NCBI GenBank assembly: GCA_018238545.1 | Contig: JABCTC010000029.1 | Coordinates: 1 to 42,568, forward strand | Direction of reading: 5' to 3' | From: Candidatus Heimdallarchaeota archaeon | GTDB lineage: Archaea > Asgardarchaeota > Heimdallarchaeia > Heimdallarchaeales > Heimdallarchaeaceae | Length of the DNA: 42,568 nucleotides | Part shown: positions 1 through 8,339 of the stretch, piece by piece | Layout: each line of letters begins with the position of its first letter | How positions within the stretch are numbered: the first letter of the stretch is position 1 | The notes under the pieces: generated by a model | What the model saw: only the letters and a program-made list of their open reading frames with translations | Database searches by the model: none | What the model was told of the DNA's origin: nothing | Program-made: the position numbers and the translations under genes

Positions 1-1254
1 GAAGTGCTTATCGTACTTGGGATATTGATATCATATCTCATTACAAAGGAACCAATATACTTTCTAGAAATGGAAAATTATATTCTGTCAGTTTTTCTAG
101 TTGCTGGAATAGTTCTAGCGCAGATATTTAGTACAATAAGTATATCGATTTCATCATCTTTGCAAAATGGAAGATTCTATGCAATTATTGTCATAATGAG
201 AGTTTTATTACAGCTTCCCTTTGGAATACTTTTTGTCTTATATTTCAATTGGGGAGTATTCGGACTAATCGCTAGTTTAGCAATTTCAGAAATAAGTGTA
301 GCAATATTCAGCGCTTATGTGATCATTAGAGATATAGGGATAGGAAAATTCTCATTTAAGGAAGTAAAGAAAATTGTTGAATTTGCTTTCCCTATTTATG
401 TAACCGGACTTTTGTGGTTTGGATTTGATTTAGCTATATTGTTATATGTAGACTATGTTGATCAAATTTCAGGAACAGAAACAATTGCTCTTTACAGATA
501 TGGAGCATTGACGATTGTAAATATAATTCTTATAGCTGGAAATGTATTTAGAATGGCTTATGGACCAATAATTTATAGAAATTTTGAAAAGGGAGAATTC
601 AAGTTCATGGAAGACTTCACGAACCAAATTCTAAAGATTTTCTTGATATTCTTTTTCCCATTAGCAGTAATTTTATTTGCATTTTCTCCTCTATTAATAC
701 CATTCTTTACATTGTCCGATTATCTTACTAGTATTCCTGTTATTCCTCTTTTATTAGCATCAGTATTATTTCAATATATACAAGGTCTAGTAGCTTATGG
801 AAATACGCTCTATTTTAAGAATTATTGGAATTTAATAGTTGGGGCTATAAGTTTTATATTAGCGGCTTTAGCAGCATATTTCATAATCCCTTACAATGGG
901 TTAATAGGGATAGGTGTAGCATATCTAGTAAGGAAATTCATGTACTTTCTAGGTATGTTGATTGTATCCCAAAAATATTTCAAAATACATTATCCAAAAA
1001 TGATGCTCGTAGCATTGATTGCTGTGATGATTACATCAGCTGGTATGGGGGCTATTTTCTACTATTTTGTGTTTAATTTCTTATTATATACAACAAATAT
1101 TATCATTTCATTTTCTTTGAGTGTAGTGATATTTTTATTGTTAGTAGTTATCTTCAGAATACTGAAAAAAGATGATATAAGATTTATTTATAATATTTTC
1201 AAGGATTATCTACAAAACATAAGGGTAAAAGAAAAAGGAAAAAGTGAATTATAG
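1..1254 (+). CDS. Wzx-like polysaccharide flippase, 5'-truncated
   Basis: The reading frame is open from the first base, so the gene begins outside the window; about 417 codons are visible. The protein is almost entirely hydrophobic, with about a dozen predicted membrane helices and short charged loops, ending in a basic cytoplasmic tail. This fits the MATE/MVF-like polysaccharide flippase superfamily (Wzx/RfbX, usually 430-500 residues), which moves lipid-linked oligosaccharides across the membrane. The neighbouring glycosyltransferases and nucleotide-sugar genes support that role. Its last 6 bases overlap the 3' end of the convergent TFB gene. The substrate cannot be read from sequence. The GTG at position 4 is probably an internal codon, not the start. 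Confidence 0.8.
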   Translation, partial: EVLIVLGILISYLITKEPIYFLEMENYILSVFLVAGIVLAQIFSTISISISSSLQNGRFYAIIVIMRVLLQLPFGILFVLYFNWGVFGLIASLAISEISVAIFSAYVIIRDIGIGKFSFKEVKKIVEFAFPIYVTGLLWFGFDLAILLYVDYVDQISGTETIALYRYGALTIVNIILIAGNVFRMAYGPIIYRNFEKGEFKFMEDFTNQILKIFLIFFFPLAVILFAFSPLLIPFFTLSDYLTSIPVIPLLLASVLFQYIQGLVAYGNTLYFKNYWNLIVGAISFILAALAAYFIIPYNGLIGIGVAYLVRKFMYFLGMLIVSQKYFKIHYPKMMLVALIAVMITSAGMGAIFYYFVFNFLLYTTNIIISFSLSVVIFLLLVVIFRILKKDDIRFIYNIFKDYLQNIRVKEKGKSEL

Positions 1255-2181
1255 TTTAAGTTGTATGTTGCTAGTAAGGTATCTCACGTGTTCTCTTAAT
1301 GTTGTACTAGGTATTTGGCACAATCGGGAAATTTCCTCTTTAGTTAAAATATCAGCTCTACTAAATCTTTGACCTACTAGACTTGAAGCGAGGTATATGC
1401 AAGATACACTGTAAGTAGAAGGTTTTCGTCCATTTGATTTAATTTGACTCAATTTCAAAGCTAACCTCTCGATAGTGGTCAGTAACTTCTCATCTTTGAG
1501 ATCATCCATAGGATCGATTTCCTTCAATTTTTTTCTAAAAACAGGATGAGAACGAAGTTTGGCCATATACTTAGGTACGAACTCTTCAGCTGAACTGGCT
1601 TTATAATTCATATTATTTTCAAGAATGTAATCTCTCACTGCTTTCGCAGATAGTTTACAATTATGTTCTTTGAAAATTTTAACAACATCAGAAATGGAGG
1701 TGGCATGTCCTCTATTCTTCATATATTTGATTGTAAGAGCACAAGCTATCAAAAATATGTTATTTACTTTTAGGTTAGAGCGCTTAACATCGTTATATAT
1801 TTTGTTTAACTCAAACATGAGTTCATTCTTTTGATTCTCAGATAAACCAATTCTTGTTAAGATCCCTAGCAGCCTGCTTTTATTTTCTTGAATAGCATCG
1901 TAGACAGAGTGTTCTGCATTCCACATTCGTCGATATGAATCTCGGTTCAATCCTGCTGGAGCTTCAAAAAATCTAAAGTAAGTTGATTTACCTCTTCTAC
2001 TCTCAGGAGAGCCCATACGACTTGAATTAGTTGATCTTTCAATGAAATGTGTACCTTCATAAATTTTATCCTTAACCACACCACAATTTCGGCATACAAC
2101 ATCTGATCTAGTTTCAACTAGGGTTGCTTTACCACATTCCTCGCAAACAATTTCATCTTCAATAACTAATGTTTCTGACAT
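1249..2181 (-). CDS. tfb: Transcription initiation factor B (TFIIB homologue)
   Basis: This 310-residue protein has the classic TFB layout. An N-terminal zinc ribbon (CEECGKA near residue 13, then CRNC near residue 31) is followed by a basic B-reader/linker region (about 45-75). Two cyclin-like repeats follow, roughly 100-200 and 210-310. TFB bridges TBP on the TATA/BRE element to RNA polymerase. Length is normal for the family. Many archaea carry several TFBs, and this copy sits alone among surface-glycan genes, so it may be an auxiliary TFB (inference). It is divergent from a DNA methyltransferase across a 95-base intergenic region and overlaps the flippase 3' end by 6 bases. Linker residues between the ribbon and core look less conserved than in housekeeping TFBs, but I cannot align it here. 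Confidence 0.93.
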   Translation of the reverse strand: MSETLVIEDEIVCEECGKATLVETRSDVVCRNCGVVKDKIYEGTHFIERSTNSSRMGSPESRRGKSTYFRFFEAPAGLNRDSYRRMWNAEHSVYDAIQENKSRLLGILTRIGLSENQKNELMFELNKIYNDVKRSNLKVNNIFLIACALTIKYMKNRGHATSISDVVKIFKEHNCKLSAKAVRDYILENNMNYKASSAEEFVPKYMAKLRSHPVFRKKLKEIDPMDDLKDEKLLTTIERLALKLSQIKSNGRKPSTYSVSCIYLASSLVGQRFSRADILTKEEISRLCQIPSTTLREHVRYLTSNIQLKL

Positions 2182-2209
2182 ATTCTTTCTACTATAACTT
2201 TCGAAAACG

Positions 2210-2224
2210 ACCTATTTAATATAC
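2210..2224 (-). promoter_or_regulatory. Probable TATA box for tfb
   Basis: Read on the minus strand this is TATATTAAATAG. It lies about 30 bases before the tfb ATG (2181), so transcription would start within about 10 bases of the start codon. No clear Shine-Dalgarno is present. Confidence 0.5.
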
Positions 2225-2240
2225 ACAGACGGTTAATTGA

Positions 2241-2256
2241 AAGTGAAAATATACCT
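2241..2256 (+). promoter_or_regulatory. Probable BRE/TATA for the DNA methyltransferase
   Basis: AAGTGAAAATATACC has a purine-rich BRE-like stretch followed by a TATA-like core centred near 2251. The expected start of transcription, about 25 bases on, falls at the GTG at 2277. This supports a leaderless GTG start for the next gene. Confidence 0.5.
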
Positions 2257-2276
2257 ATCACAGAGCGATGTTTTAG

Positions 2277-4313
2277 GTGTCTCTAAGTATTATTTCCAAT
2301 CACTTTCAATACTTTCAGTTATCGTATATCTCTGTACAATATCTGGGTACATATGTCCCTGAATCTACCTCACTTCTTTTTTTCCATCCAATAATCACAT
2401 TCAGTTCTGATAAGAAGATTTTTATTTTCTACTCTCTTATTTTATATGTGAAAAATAAGGACTTTTCTCTTCTTCCTCTTAGAAAAATCTCGCGGGATTA
2501 TTCAATCTTTAAGAATCCACTAAAATTATGGTCTTTTATTTTCTATAAATTATGCATGTTAACAGATAATTTTGATTATTTTTCTTCTGTTTTTTATGCT
2601 TCTTCCTTAAACAGATTATCTCTCGATTTTTCTGATGGCAGTGAACTAGACTTTGAAATAGATGTACAATTCTCTTTGGATGAAGAACTCTCTTCTACTC
2701 ATATTACTCCATTTCATCTCTCATTTATTGATTATTCTCAAGAGGTTCTAAAGAGCAAAGGTCAATTTTACACTCCTATTTACATCGCGAAATTTATCGC
2801 AGAAACATCACTTAGTTACTTATTAACTGACCATACAATCGAGGAATTATCTCAATCTTCTATAGCAGATATAGCCTGCGGTACTGGTAATCTTCTTATT
2901 CCATACTTATATGCTCTCAAAGATTTATTTTTTCAAGAAAGTAATCTTGTTGAAAATGATCTCTTGAATGTCATCTCTTCTAATTTATTTGGTTTTGATT
3001 TAGATCCTATAGCTCTATGTATTTGTAAACTAAGAATACTTTTTTTCTATTGTACTATTTCTTCATCAAACCATCTTCCAAAACTTGACAAGAATTTTCA
3101 GTTAGGGAATTCACTTCTTGATTATGAGTTAAGTCATTCGAGCAATATTGACTATTTTGCTCAACCAATCGATCTAATCAACAAAAGAGATTCTCCTTTA
3201 AATTTCAATCTTATACTCAGTAATCCCCCATATATGTGCTATGGATTAAGAAATGCTCAGAATTTTCATGATGAGTATAAAACTTTTCTTAGAGATCGGT
3301 ATTCATCTTCAGAATACAAGCTCAGCCTTTATCCAATCTTCATTGAACGAGCTTTAGAATTACTCCAAGAAAATGGCTTACTGGGCATAATAACACCTGA
3401 TTCATTTCTTCTAGGTAGGTATTATTCTAAAATCCGTTCATATATTCTAAAACATTCAATAATTCAAGAGATATCGATGCTTGGTTTTGAACCTTTTAAA
3501 ACTGCTACTGTTGGTATACCAACGATAAGTTTTCTGAAGAAAAAAACAATCATCAATCCATTAGATCCCAATCTAGCATTTGTAGCATCATGGTTTGAAA
3601 ACATGAATGACTTTCTTAAACAATCCAAGAAATTTCTTTCTAATTTTCAATCTGATTTTCAATATAATGACCATCATAGATTTTTCTTATTTTTCAGTGA
3701 AAAAGATAAAAATACTGTAAAAGAATGGAATAAGAAATCTGAAATTCGGCTAGAAGATATTGCAACTATTCACACAGGAATCAGAAGTAAAATAGGTCAA
3801 AAGAACATAATTGCTGTTAAGAAGCTTGGAATAAGCTGGGCTAAAGGAATAACATCTAGTAGCCAAGTAAAACCTTTTTGTGTAGATTATAGAGATCATT
3901 GGATTAACATTAATCCATCAAACTTGTGGTCTGGAGGCTATAATAAAGACATTATCAAGAATCCAAAAATCTTCATAAGACAAACTGGTTTCAATGTTAT
4001 TACAGCTGTTGATGTAGATGGTTACTATCATCTTAATAATGTTCATTCTCTTTCCCTAAAAACTGATGAGCTTAACATTTATGCGCTATCAACAATACTT
4101 AATTCATCAGATTTCAATGAAATTTATCAAATATTAAGCATTGAAAAGAGTCGAGCTTTAGCTCAAGTTGATATAGATTTTCTCTTAAAAATTAAACTAC
4201 CGATTATTAATCAAACAGCAACCAAAAAGCTAGAAGAATTCTATCTGAAACAGAACTCTTCATGTAACCAGACTAAACAAAATAAGAAGTATAGATTAAA
4301 GAATATCATTTGA
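2277..4313 (+). CDS. N6-adenine DNA methyltransferase, TaqI/Eco57I-like
   Basis: This 678-residue protein has the order typical of type II gamma-class adenine methyltransferases. A GQFYTP segment precedes the catalytic domain (about residue 162). Motif I is DIACGTGNL (198-206) and motif IV is NPPY (316-319). The C-terminal third matches the TaqI-type target-recognition pattern (IFIRQTG, then a Y-HLNN segment). It should transfer a methyl group from SAM to adenine in a specific DNA site. No PD-(D/E)xK nuclease motif stands out in the first 150 residues and no endonuclease gene is adjacent, so it is either an orphan methyltransferase or a type IIG enzyme with an unrecognised nuclease. The start is GTG at 2277, directly after an in-frame stop; an archaeal promoter at the right distance supports it, although the first 90 residues are low in complexity. 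Confidence 0.8.
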   Translation: MSLSIISNHFQYFQLSYISVQYLGTYVPESTSLLFFHPIITFSSDKKIFIFYSLILYVKNKDFSLLPLRKISRDYSIFKNPLKLWSFIFYKLCMLTDNFDYFSSVFYASSLNRLSLDFSDGSELDFEIDVQFSLDEELSSTHITPFHLSFIDYSQEVLKSKGQFYTPIYIAKFIAETSLSYLLTDHTIEELSQSSIADIACGTGNLLIPYLYALKDLFFQESNLVENDLLNVISSNLFGFDLDPIALCICKLRILFFYCTISSSNHLPKLDKNFQLGNSLLDYELSHSSNIDYFAQPIDLINKRDSPLNFNLILSNPPYMCYGLRNAQNFHDEYKTFLRDRYSSSEYKLSLYPIFIERALELLQENGLLGIITPDSFLLGRYYSKIRSYILKHSIIQEISMLGFEPFKTATVGIPTISFLKKKTIINPLDPNLAFVASWFENMNDFLKQSKKFLSNFQSDFQYNDHHRFFLFFSEKDKNTVKEWNKKSEIRLEDIATIHTGIRSKIGQKNIIAVKKLGISWAKGITSSSQVKPFCVDYRDHWININPSNLWSGGYNKDIIKNPKIFIRQTGFNVITAVDVDGYYHLNNVHSLSLKTDELNIYALSTILNSSDFNEIYQILSIEKSRALAQVDIDFLLKIKLPIINQTATKKLEEFYLKQNSSCNQTKQNKKYRLKNII

Positions 4314-4420
4314 TTCCATTTGGGATATTGTGGATTAACAGATTTGAAGATTCTTTCAGCTTCCATCTTAACTTCAATTCTTTTTTAAGTATGTTATATT
4401 AAGGAATCAAAGCTTACATA

Positions 4421-4432
4421 ACAAATAAATAG
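4421..4432 (+). promoter_or_regulatory. Probable TATA box for acetyltransferase
   Basis: AAATAAATA lies about 38 bases before the ATG at 4466, in the 152-base gap after the methyltransferase. It is plausible as an archaeal promoter but not unique in this AT-rich gap. Confidence 0.35.
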
Positions 4433-4465
4433 TAATTGATTGAGTGTTGAACATAGGTTAATATC

Positions 4466-4969
4466 ATGAGATTTATTTCAAAGGCATCTCGGTCTTTAAA
4501 ACGCAAGCTTTATCATTCTCAAATAAGAAAAGCTGCTAAAGAAGTGGGAGAGAATCTAACAGTAAATTACGAATCTAGGGTTAATAAGAATACTATTCTG
4601 GGTAACAATGTAAACTTCAACGGATTAGTTATTGCAGGAGATGGGGAGGTTGTCATTGGTGATAATTTCCATTCAGGTTCAGGGGTCCTTTTTCTAACTT
4701 CAAACCATAATTATGAAGGAACAAAAATCCCCTATGATGAAACATATATCAGAAAAAAAATAATCATTGAAGATAATGTCTGGATTGGTGAGAGATGTAT
4801 TGTTTTAGGAGGAGTAACCATTGGAGAAGGTGCTATCATTCAAGCTGGGAGTGTAGTTGTAAAAGACATTCCATCCTGTGGTATAGCTGGAGGTCATCCC
4901 GCTAAAACCTTCATGTACAGGGATAAAGATCACTATTATAAGCTTAAAAAAGAGAAAAAATTCCATTAG
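4466..4969 (+). CDS. Hexapeptide-repeat O-acetyltransferase (LbH fold)
   Basis: A 167-residue protein with a basic N-terminal segment (1-30) followed by a left-handed beta-helix of hexapeptide repeats. Examples are [21 protein letters not shown] and a closing [10 protein letters not shown] segment, after which AGGHPAK ends the helix as in WbbJ/WcaF/Maa-type enzymes. The catalytic-histidine region is the LTSNHNY segment (about 86-92). These enzymes transfer acetyl from acetyl-CoA to a sugar hydroxyl. Beside glycosyltransferases, the acceptor is probably a surface-glycan sugar (inference). The ATG at 4466 is the only good start. It is the last plus-strand gene before a block on the minus strand. 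Confidence 0.85.
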   Translation: MRFISKASRSLKRKLYHSQIRKAAKEVGENLTVNYESRVNKNTILGNNVNFNGLVIAGDGEVVIGDNFHSGSGVLFLTSNHNYEGTKIPYDETYIRKKIIIEDNVWIGERCIVLGGVTIGEGAIIQAGSVVVKDIPSCGIAGGHPAKTFMYRDKDHYYKLKKEKKFH

Positions 4970-5015
4970 AAGTGCTTGTTACTAATAGTTCAAAATCACA
5001 ATAGGAAGAGCGACA

Positions 5016-6461
5016 TCATATTTTATTTATAATTTTATTAAGTTCTTCCTTGATATTATTTATTGAATTGGCCTTGAAAAATAATTCTGCATCAAATCGT
5101 TCAGCACTTTTATTTGAAAGTACATTAACTAGTTCTTCTGGTTTACTTACCTTTGTAACAATTCCAGATTGGATGAGATGCTCCACATAGTCTATCCCAG
5201 TTAAATTAACAAGGAATGTTCTCATTTGGAAGCTTAATCCTTCATAAATTGCCGTGGAATAAACACCTACTAGAACTTCTGATTCAGCAAATAAATGATA
5301 AAGGTTTACTCCCTGATGATCCACCACTTCAATATTACTATGCATTAGCCAAGGATAGTTTTCTTTCCATGAAAATACTTCAAATGGATGAAGTTTGTAA
5401 ATTATTCTATAATCGAAATTCCTAATTTGACTAAGTTCTACTGCAAATTTTGAGAGCTTTAATCCAATTGTTTTTTGAGAAATAAATAGAATTTGTTTCT
5501 TTTTCTTCACAGCTTGATATCGTTGTTTTCTTATCTCCAATTCAGGAAATCCAACATTGACTAATTTTTCTTTAGTTATAGGATAGCTAACAACTTCTTT
5601 CCAGTATTTTCCAAAAGTGAAAAGATAATCAGGAAAGTTACTCTTTTTAGCAGAATCTTTTTCATAAGAATATCCTACATGATATCTAGTCATAACGCCA
5701 TGTTGAAGCTCAATTACAGGGATCATATTTAGTTTACAAACTTCGATGAAATCTTCTTTTCCATAACTACAAACGATAATTGCTGCTTTTGGTTTAATCT
5801 TATTGATAAGTTTTTGATAGTAGGGCATAACTCTTTTTCTTGTGGTTAAATTATGATACACAATGTATTCCAGATCAATAAAACATCCAAATTGTGACCT
5901 TATTTCTGCTGAAATATTCTTTAGGTATTGCTTTTCTTCATCACTCATTTTAACTCTAGATCGTCTGAAGTATTTCTTTAAATCAACTAATAAATCTAGA
6001 TAAGTTAGATAGACCATATTTTCTGTTTTGACTGGTTTACGATATTTAAGAAAGATATCTTTTTCAAATAAAATAGTTGAATAATTGATTTCCTTTTCTA
6101 AATGGTCTGTATAAATATCCCACCAATAACCATCTTCTTGTTTTTTTCTTCTAGAGTTACTGAAAAGGATAATATCATGCTCCTTGACAAGAAAAGGATT
6201 CCTTCGTATTCGAAGTATAGCTACAAGATAATTGTGAAATTTCAAGTAATAATTTATTAGTTTGAAATCTTTTTTCTTTATTACCTTATCTTCAACTTCT
6301 GCAAAATAAATCCTTTTTTGTAAAATAAGTCTGAAAATTTGGAACCTTATTCTTTCCCAGAATAACACATTAGCTATTTTCTTGGAGAAAAGATTTTTAT
6401 CTTCTTCAAATTGTATGAATTTTTCGTACAGATTTTTAAGAGATAAATCAGACTTTTTCAT
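5016..6461 (-). CDS. Putative GT-B glycosyl/polyol-phosphate transferase
   Basis: A 481-residue soluble protein that I cannot assign to a precise family. The C-terminal half looks like a GT-B Rossmann domain of the capsule-synthesis or CDP-glycerol-glycerophosphotransferase type. It has ELQHGVM (about 255-261), GKYWKE, a YKLHPFE segment (about 359-365), and a region SEVLVGVYSTAIYEGLSF (about 408-425) that resembles the nucleotide-binding helix of such enzymes. The N-terminal 200 residues are highly charged and unassigned. Its place in a glycan cluster, upstream (on its own strand) of nothing closer than the acetyltransferase, supports a role in sugar or sugar-phosphate transfer. The donor and acceptor cannot be told. 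A 146-base gap separates it from the SDR gene. Confidence 0.6.
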   Translation of the reverse strand: MKKSDLSLKNLYEKFIQFEEDKNLFSKKIANVLFWERIRFQIFRLILQKRIYFAEVEDKVIKKKDFKLINYYLKFHNYLVAILRIRRNPFLVKEHDIILFSNSRRKKQEDGYWWDIYTDHLEKEINYSTILFEKDIFLKYRKPVKTENMVYLTYLDLLVDLKKYFRRSRVKMSDEEKQYLKNISAEIRSQFGCFIDLEYIVYHNLTTRKRVMPYYQKLINKIKPKAAIIVCSYGKEDFIEVCKLNMIPVIELQHGVMTRYHVGYSYEKDSAKKSNFPDYLFTFGKYWKEVVSYPITKEKLVNVGFPELEIRKQRYQAVKKKKQILFISQKTIGLKLSKFAVELSQIRNFDYRIIYKLHPFEVFSWKENYPWLMHSNIEVVDHQGVNLYHLFAESEVLVGVYSTAIYEGLSFQMRTFLVNLTGIDYVEHLIQSGIVTKVSKPEELVNVLSNKSAERFDAELFFKANSINNIKEELNKIINKI

Positions 6462-6607
6462 TAGAACATCTTCTACACTAAATTACAGATTATTAATATT
6501 TCTGTCCAGAAATTTTTCAAAATTTTGCACTTGTAATAACGAGAATTAAGTACAGGAATTGGTATAAATCCTAGCTACTGAGTTGGGAGGAGTTTGAAAC
6601 CAAACAT

Positions 6608-7543
6608 TCACTTTGAATTGTCTAACTGTGATTTGTACCAATCAATTGTCTCTTTCAAACCCTGTTTAAAGGAGTATTTAGCTTGAAAACCAAATTTTTC
6701 TTTAGCTAATGAAACATCTGCACATCTTCTTGGTTGTCCATTTGGTTTTGTAGTATCATATTCCATTTCTCCTTTGAATTCCGTTAACTCAACAATATAA
6801 GATACGAGCTCTTTGATGGTTGTTTCTTCAGGTGTCCCAATATTTACAGGGAAACTCTCATTGTATCTCTTTGTAGCCATTACTACTGCTCTTGCTGCAT
6901 CTTTCACGTAGAGAAAACTCCTTGATGGAGATCCATCTCCCCAAACAATTAATTTTTCATCTTCAAAACATTTTTTTATTAATGCTGGGATGACATGAGA
7001 GGTTGCAGGATCAAAATTATCACCAGGTCCAAATAGATTGAAGATAATCAAAGGAATACTGTTGAAATTATATTGAGTTCTATATGATTCAGAACCAGCC
7101 ATAAAAAGTCGTTTTGCTATTCCATATGGCGCATTAGTTTCTTCTGGATAACCATCCCATATTTCTGATTCCTTCAAAGGAATTTTCCCAAATTTAGGAT
7201 ACGAGCAAGCTGTCCCAATTGTAACAAGTTTTTCAATATTAGCCCTGTAAGCTTCCTCCATCATTAAAATAGCCATAATAGCGTTATCATAAAAGGTTGT
7301 TGCAGGAAGTCGTTGAATTCCCCCTATACCAGATACTGTACCAGCTGCATGAATCACAATATCTACATTTTTTAGAACTGTTTTCACATTTTCTCTAAAT
7401 CTAAGGTCATATTTTGATATATCAGGTATTATTATCTCTTCAGGTGATTCCTTTTTTAATTCTTTTAGAATATGCTGACCAAAAAATCCGTTTCCACCTG
7501 TTAGAAGGATTCTTTTTCCTTCTAATGAAGTTTCATCTTTCAA
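6608..7543 (-). CDS. GDP-L-fucose synthase / ColC-like epimerase-reductase
   Basis: A 311-residue extended SDR. The NADP-binding motif TGGNGFFGQH lies near residue 15. The active-site segment GTACSYPK carries the Thr and Cys equivalent to Ser107/Cys109 of E. coli GDP-fucose synthase. PYGIAKR supplies Tyr-xxx-Lys, and the SHVIPALIKK segment supplies the His and Lys/Arg of that family. Known relatives epimerise C3/C5 and reduce C4 of GDP-4-keto-6-deoxymannose (Fcl), or act at C5/C4 of the 3-deoxy analogue (ColC). Here a ColD-like dehydratase and a GMD-like SDR lie 3-5 kb away, so either product (GDP-fucose or GDP-colitose) is possible. Its start overlaps the stop of the GT2 gene by an ATGA, so the pair is translationally coupled. 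Confidence 0.8.
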   Translation of the reverse strand: MKDETSLEGKRILLTGGNGFFGQHILKELKKESPEEIIIPDISKYDLRFRENVKTVLKNVDIVIHAAGTVSGIGGIQRLPATTFYDNAIMAILMMEEAYRANIEKLVTIGTACSYPKFGKIPLKESEIWDGYPEETNAPYGIAKRLFMAGSESYRTQYNFNSIPLIIFNLFGPGDNFDPATSHVIPALIKKCFEDEKLIVWGDGSPSRSFLYVKDAARAVVMATKRYNESFPVNIGTPEETTIKELVSYIVELTEFKGEMEYDTTKPNGQPRRCADVSLAKEKFGFQAKYSFKQGLKETIDWYKSQLDNSK

Positions 7544-8235
7544 TTTTTATCCACCTTTTTCAGGAATTTTTTACCAATGAATATTTCTCTAATTAATACT
7601 TTAATGTAGCTAAAACCTACAGAAAACGAACCTGCTTTGGAATACCCACCGATTCTATCTCCTTCATGTGTTGGGATTTCTTTTATTCTGTATTTTAATT
7701 TCCCTGCTCTTGAAGTCATTTGGAATTCTATTTCAAATTTTGAAGGAGGTAAATTTAATTGCTTATATTTGTCACGTTTAATTGCTCTAAATCCGTTCAC
7801 TGCATCAGTAACCTTAGCTCTGAAAAACAAATTAACTACAAAAGTAAACAAATTATTTCCGAACCGTCTAAACCATGTAGCATCCTCACTTTCTCCACCT
7901 TTACCAAAACGTGTTGCAATGACTAAATCATAATTATCTAGTTCAGAGAGTAGTTTTGGAATATCTGCAGGATTTTCATTTCCATCAGGACTAAAGAAAA
8001 GAATATTTTCTCCTTTAGTTATATCAACTCCTTCCACAAATGCAGCTCCTCTACCTGGTATCTTTTGAAGATATACATTATGTCCTTTATCTTTCCAAAA
8101 CTCTATTGTACCGTCAGTACTGTTTCCATCAATTACATAAACCTCATCAAAAAGTTCAAATGGAATCTTGTCATACAATGCTTTTGATCCATCAATTTCA
8201 TTGTAAGTTAGAATTAGTAAGGTGTTTATTGTCAT
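7540..8235 (-). CDS. Family 2 glycosyltransferase (DPM1-like)
   Basis: A 231-residue soluble GT-A enzyme. LLILTYNE at the N-terminus is followed by YVIDGNSTDGT (about 33-43), PGRGAA (nucleotide-sugar loop, about 60-65), SPDGNENPAD (the metal-binding DxD-type site, about 78-87) and DAVNGFRA near residue 142. All are typical of dolichyl-phosphate-mannose/glucose synthase-like enzymes. It has no membrane helices at the C-terminus, so it matches the short, soluble DPM1 form with a peripheral location. It probably makes a polyprenyl-phosphate sugar used by the GT-C enzymes of this island (inference). It is the first gene of a two-gene unit with the SDR, overlapping it by 4 bases (ATGA). Confidence 0.88.
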   Translation of the reverse strand: MTINTLLILTYNEIDGSKALYDKIPFELFDEVYVIDGNSTDGTIEFWKDKGHNVYLQKIPGRGAAFVEGVDITKGENILFFSPDGNENPADIPKLLSELDNYDLVIATRFGKGGESEDATWFRRFGNNLFTFVVNLFFRAKVTDAVNGFRAIKRDKYKQLNLPPSKFEIEFQMTSRAGKLKYRIKEIPTHEGDRIGGYSKAGSFSVGFSYIKVLIREIFIGKKFLKKVDKN

Positions 8236-8249
8236 TATGAGAAGTTTTC

Positions 8250-8267
8250 CGTTAAATACTTTTTATC
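8250..8267 (-). promoter_or_regulatory. Probable BRE/TATA for GT2-SDR operon
   Basis: On the minus strand the bases read ATAAAAAGTATTTAAC, an A-rich BRE followed by a TATTTAA core about 20-25 bases before the ATG at 8235. This predicts a nearly leaderless message. Confidence 0.5.
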
Positions 8268-8307
8268 TATTTCTATTAATTAGTTTAAGAATCATAAAAG
8301 ACTAATA

Positions 8308-8319
8308 TCTTTAAATATT
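8308..8319 (+). promoter_or_regulatory. Probable TATA box for GT-B gene
   Basis: CTTTAAATATTG has a TATA-like core centred at 8314. The ATG at 8340 lies about 26 bases on, where transcription should begin, which favours that ATG over the adjacent TTG at 8337. Confidence 0.5.
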
Positions 8320-8339
8320 GAAGCATGTAAAACAAGTTG

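Noticed and set aside
2268..2276. ATG before the methyltransferase GTG start
   Set aside because: It is followed after one codon by an in-frame TAG, so it cannot start the gene.
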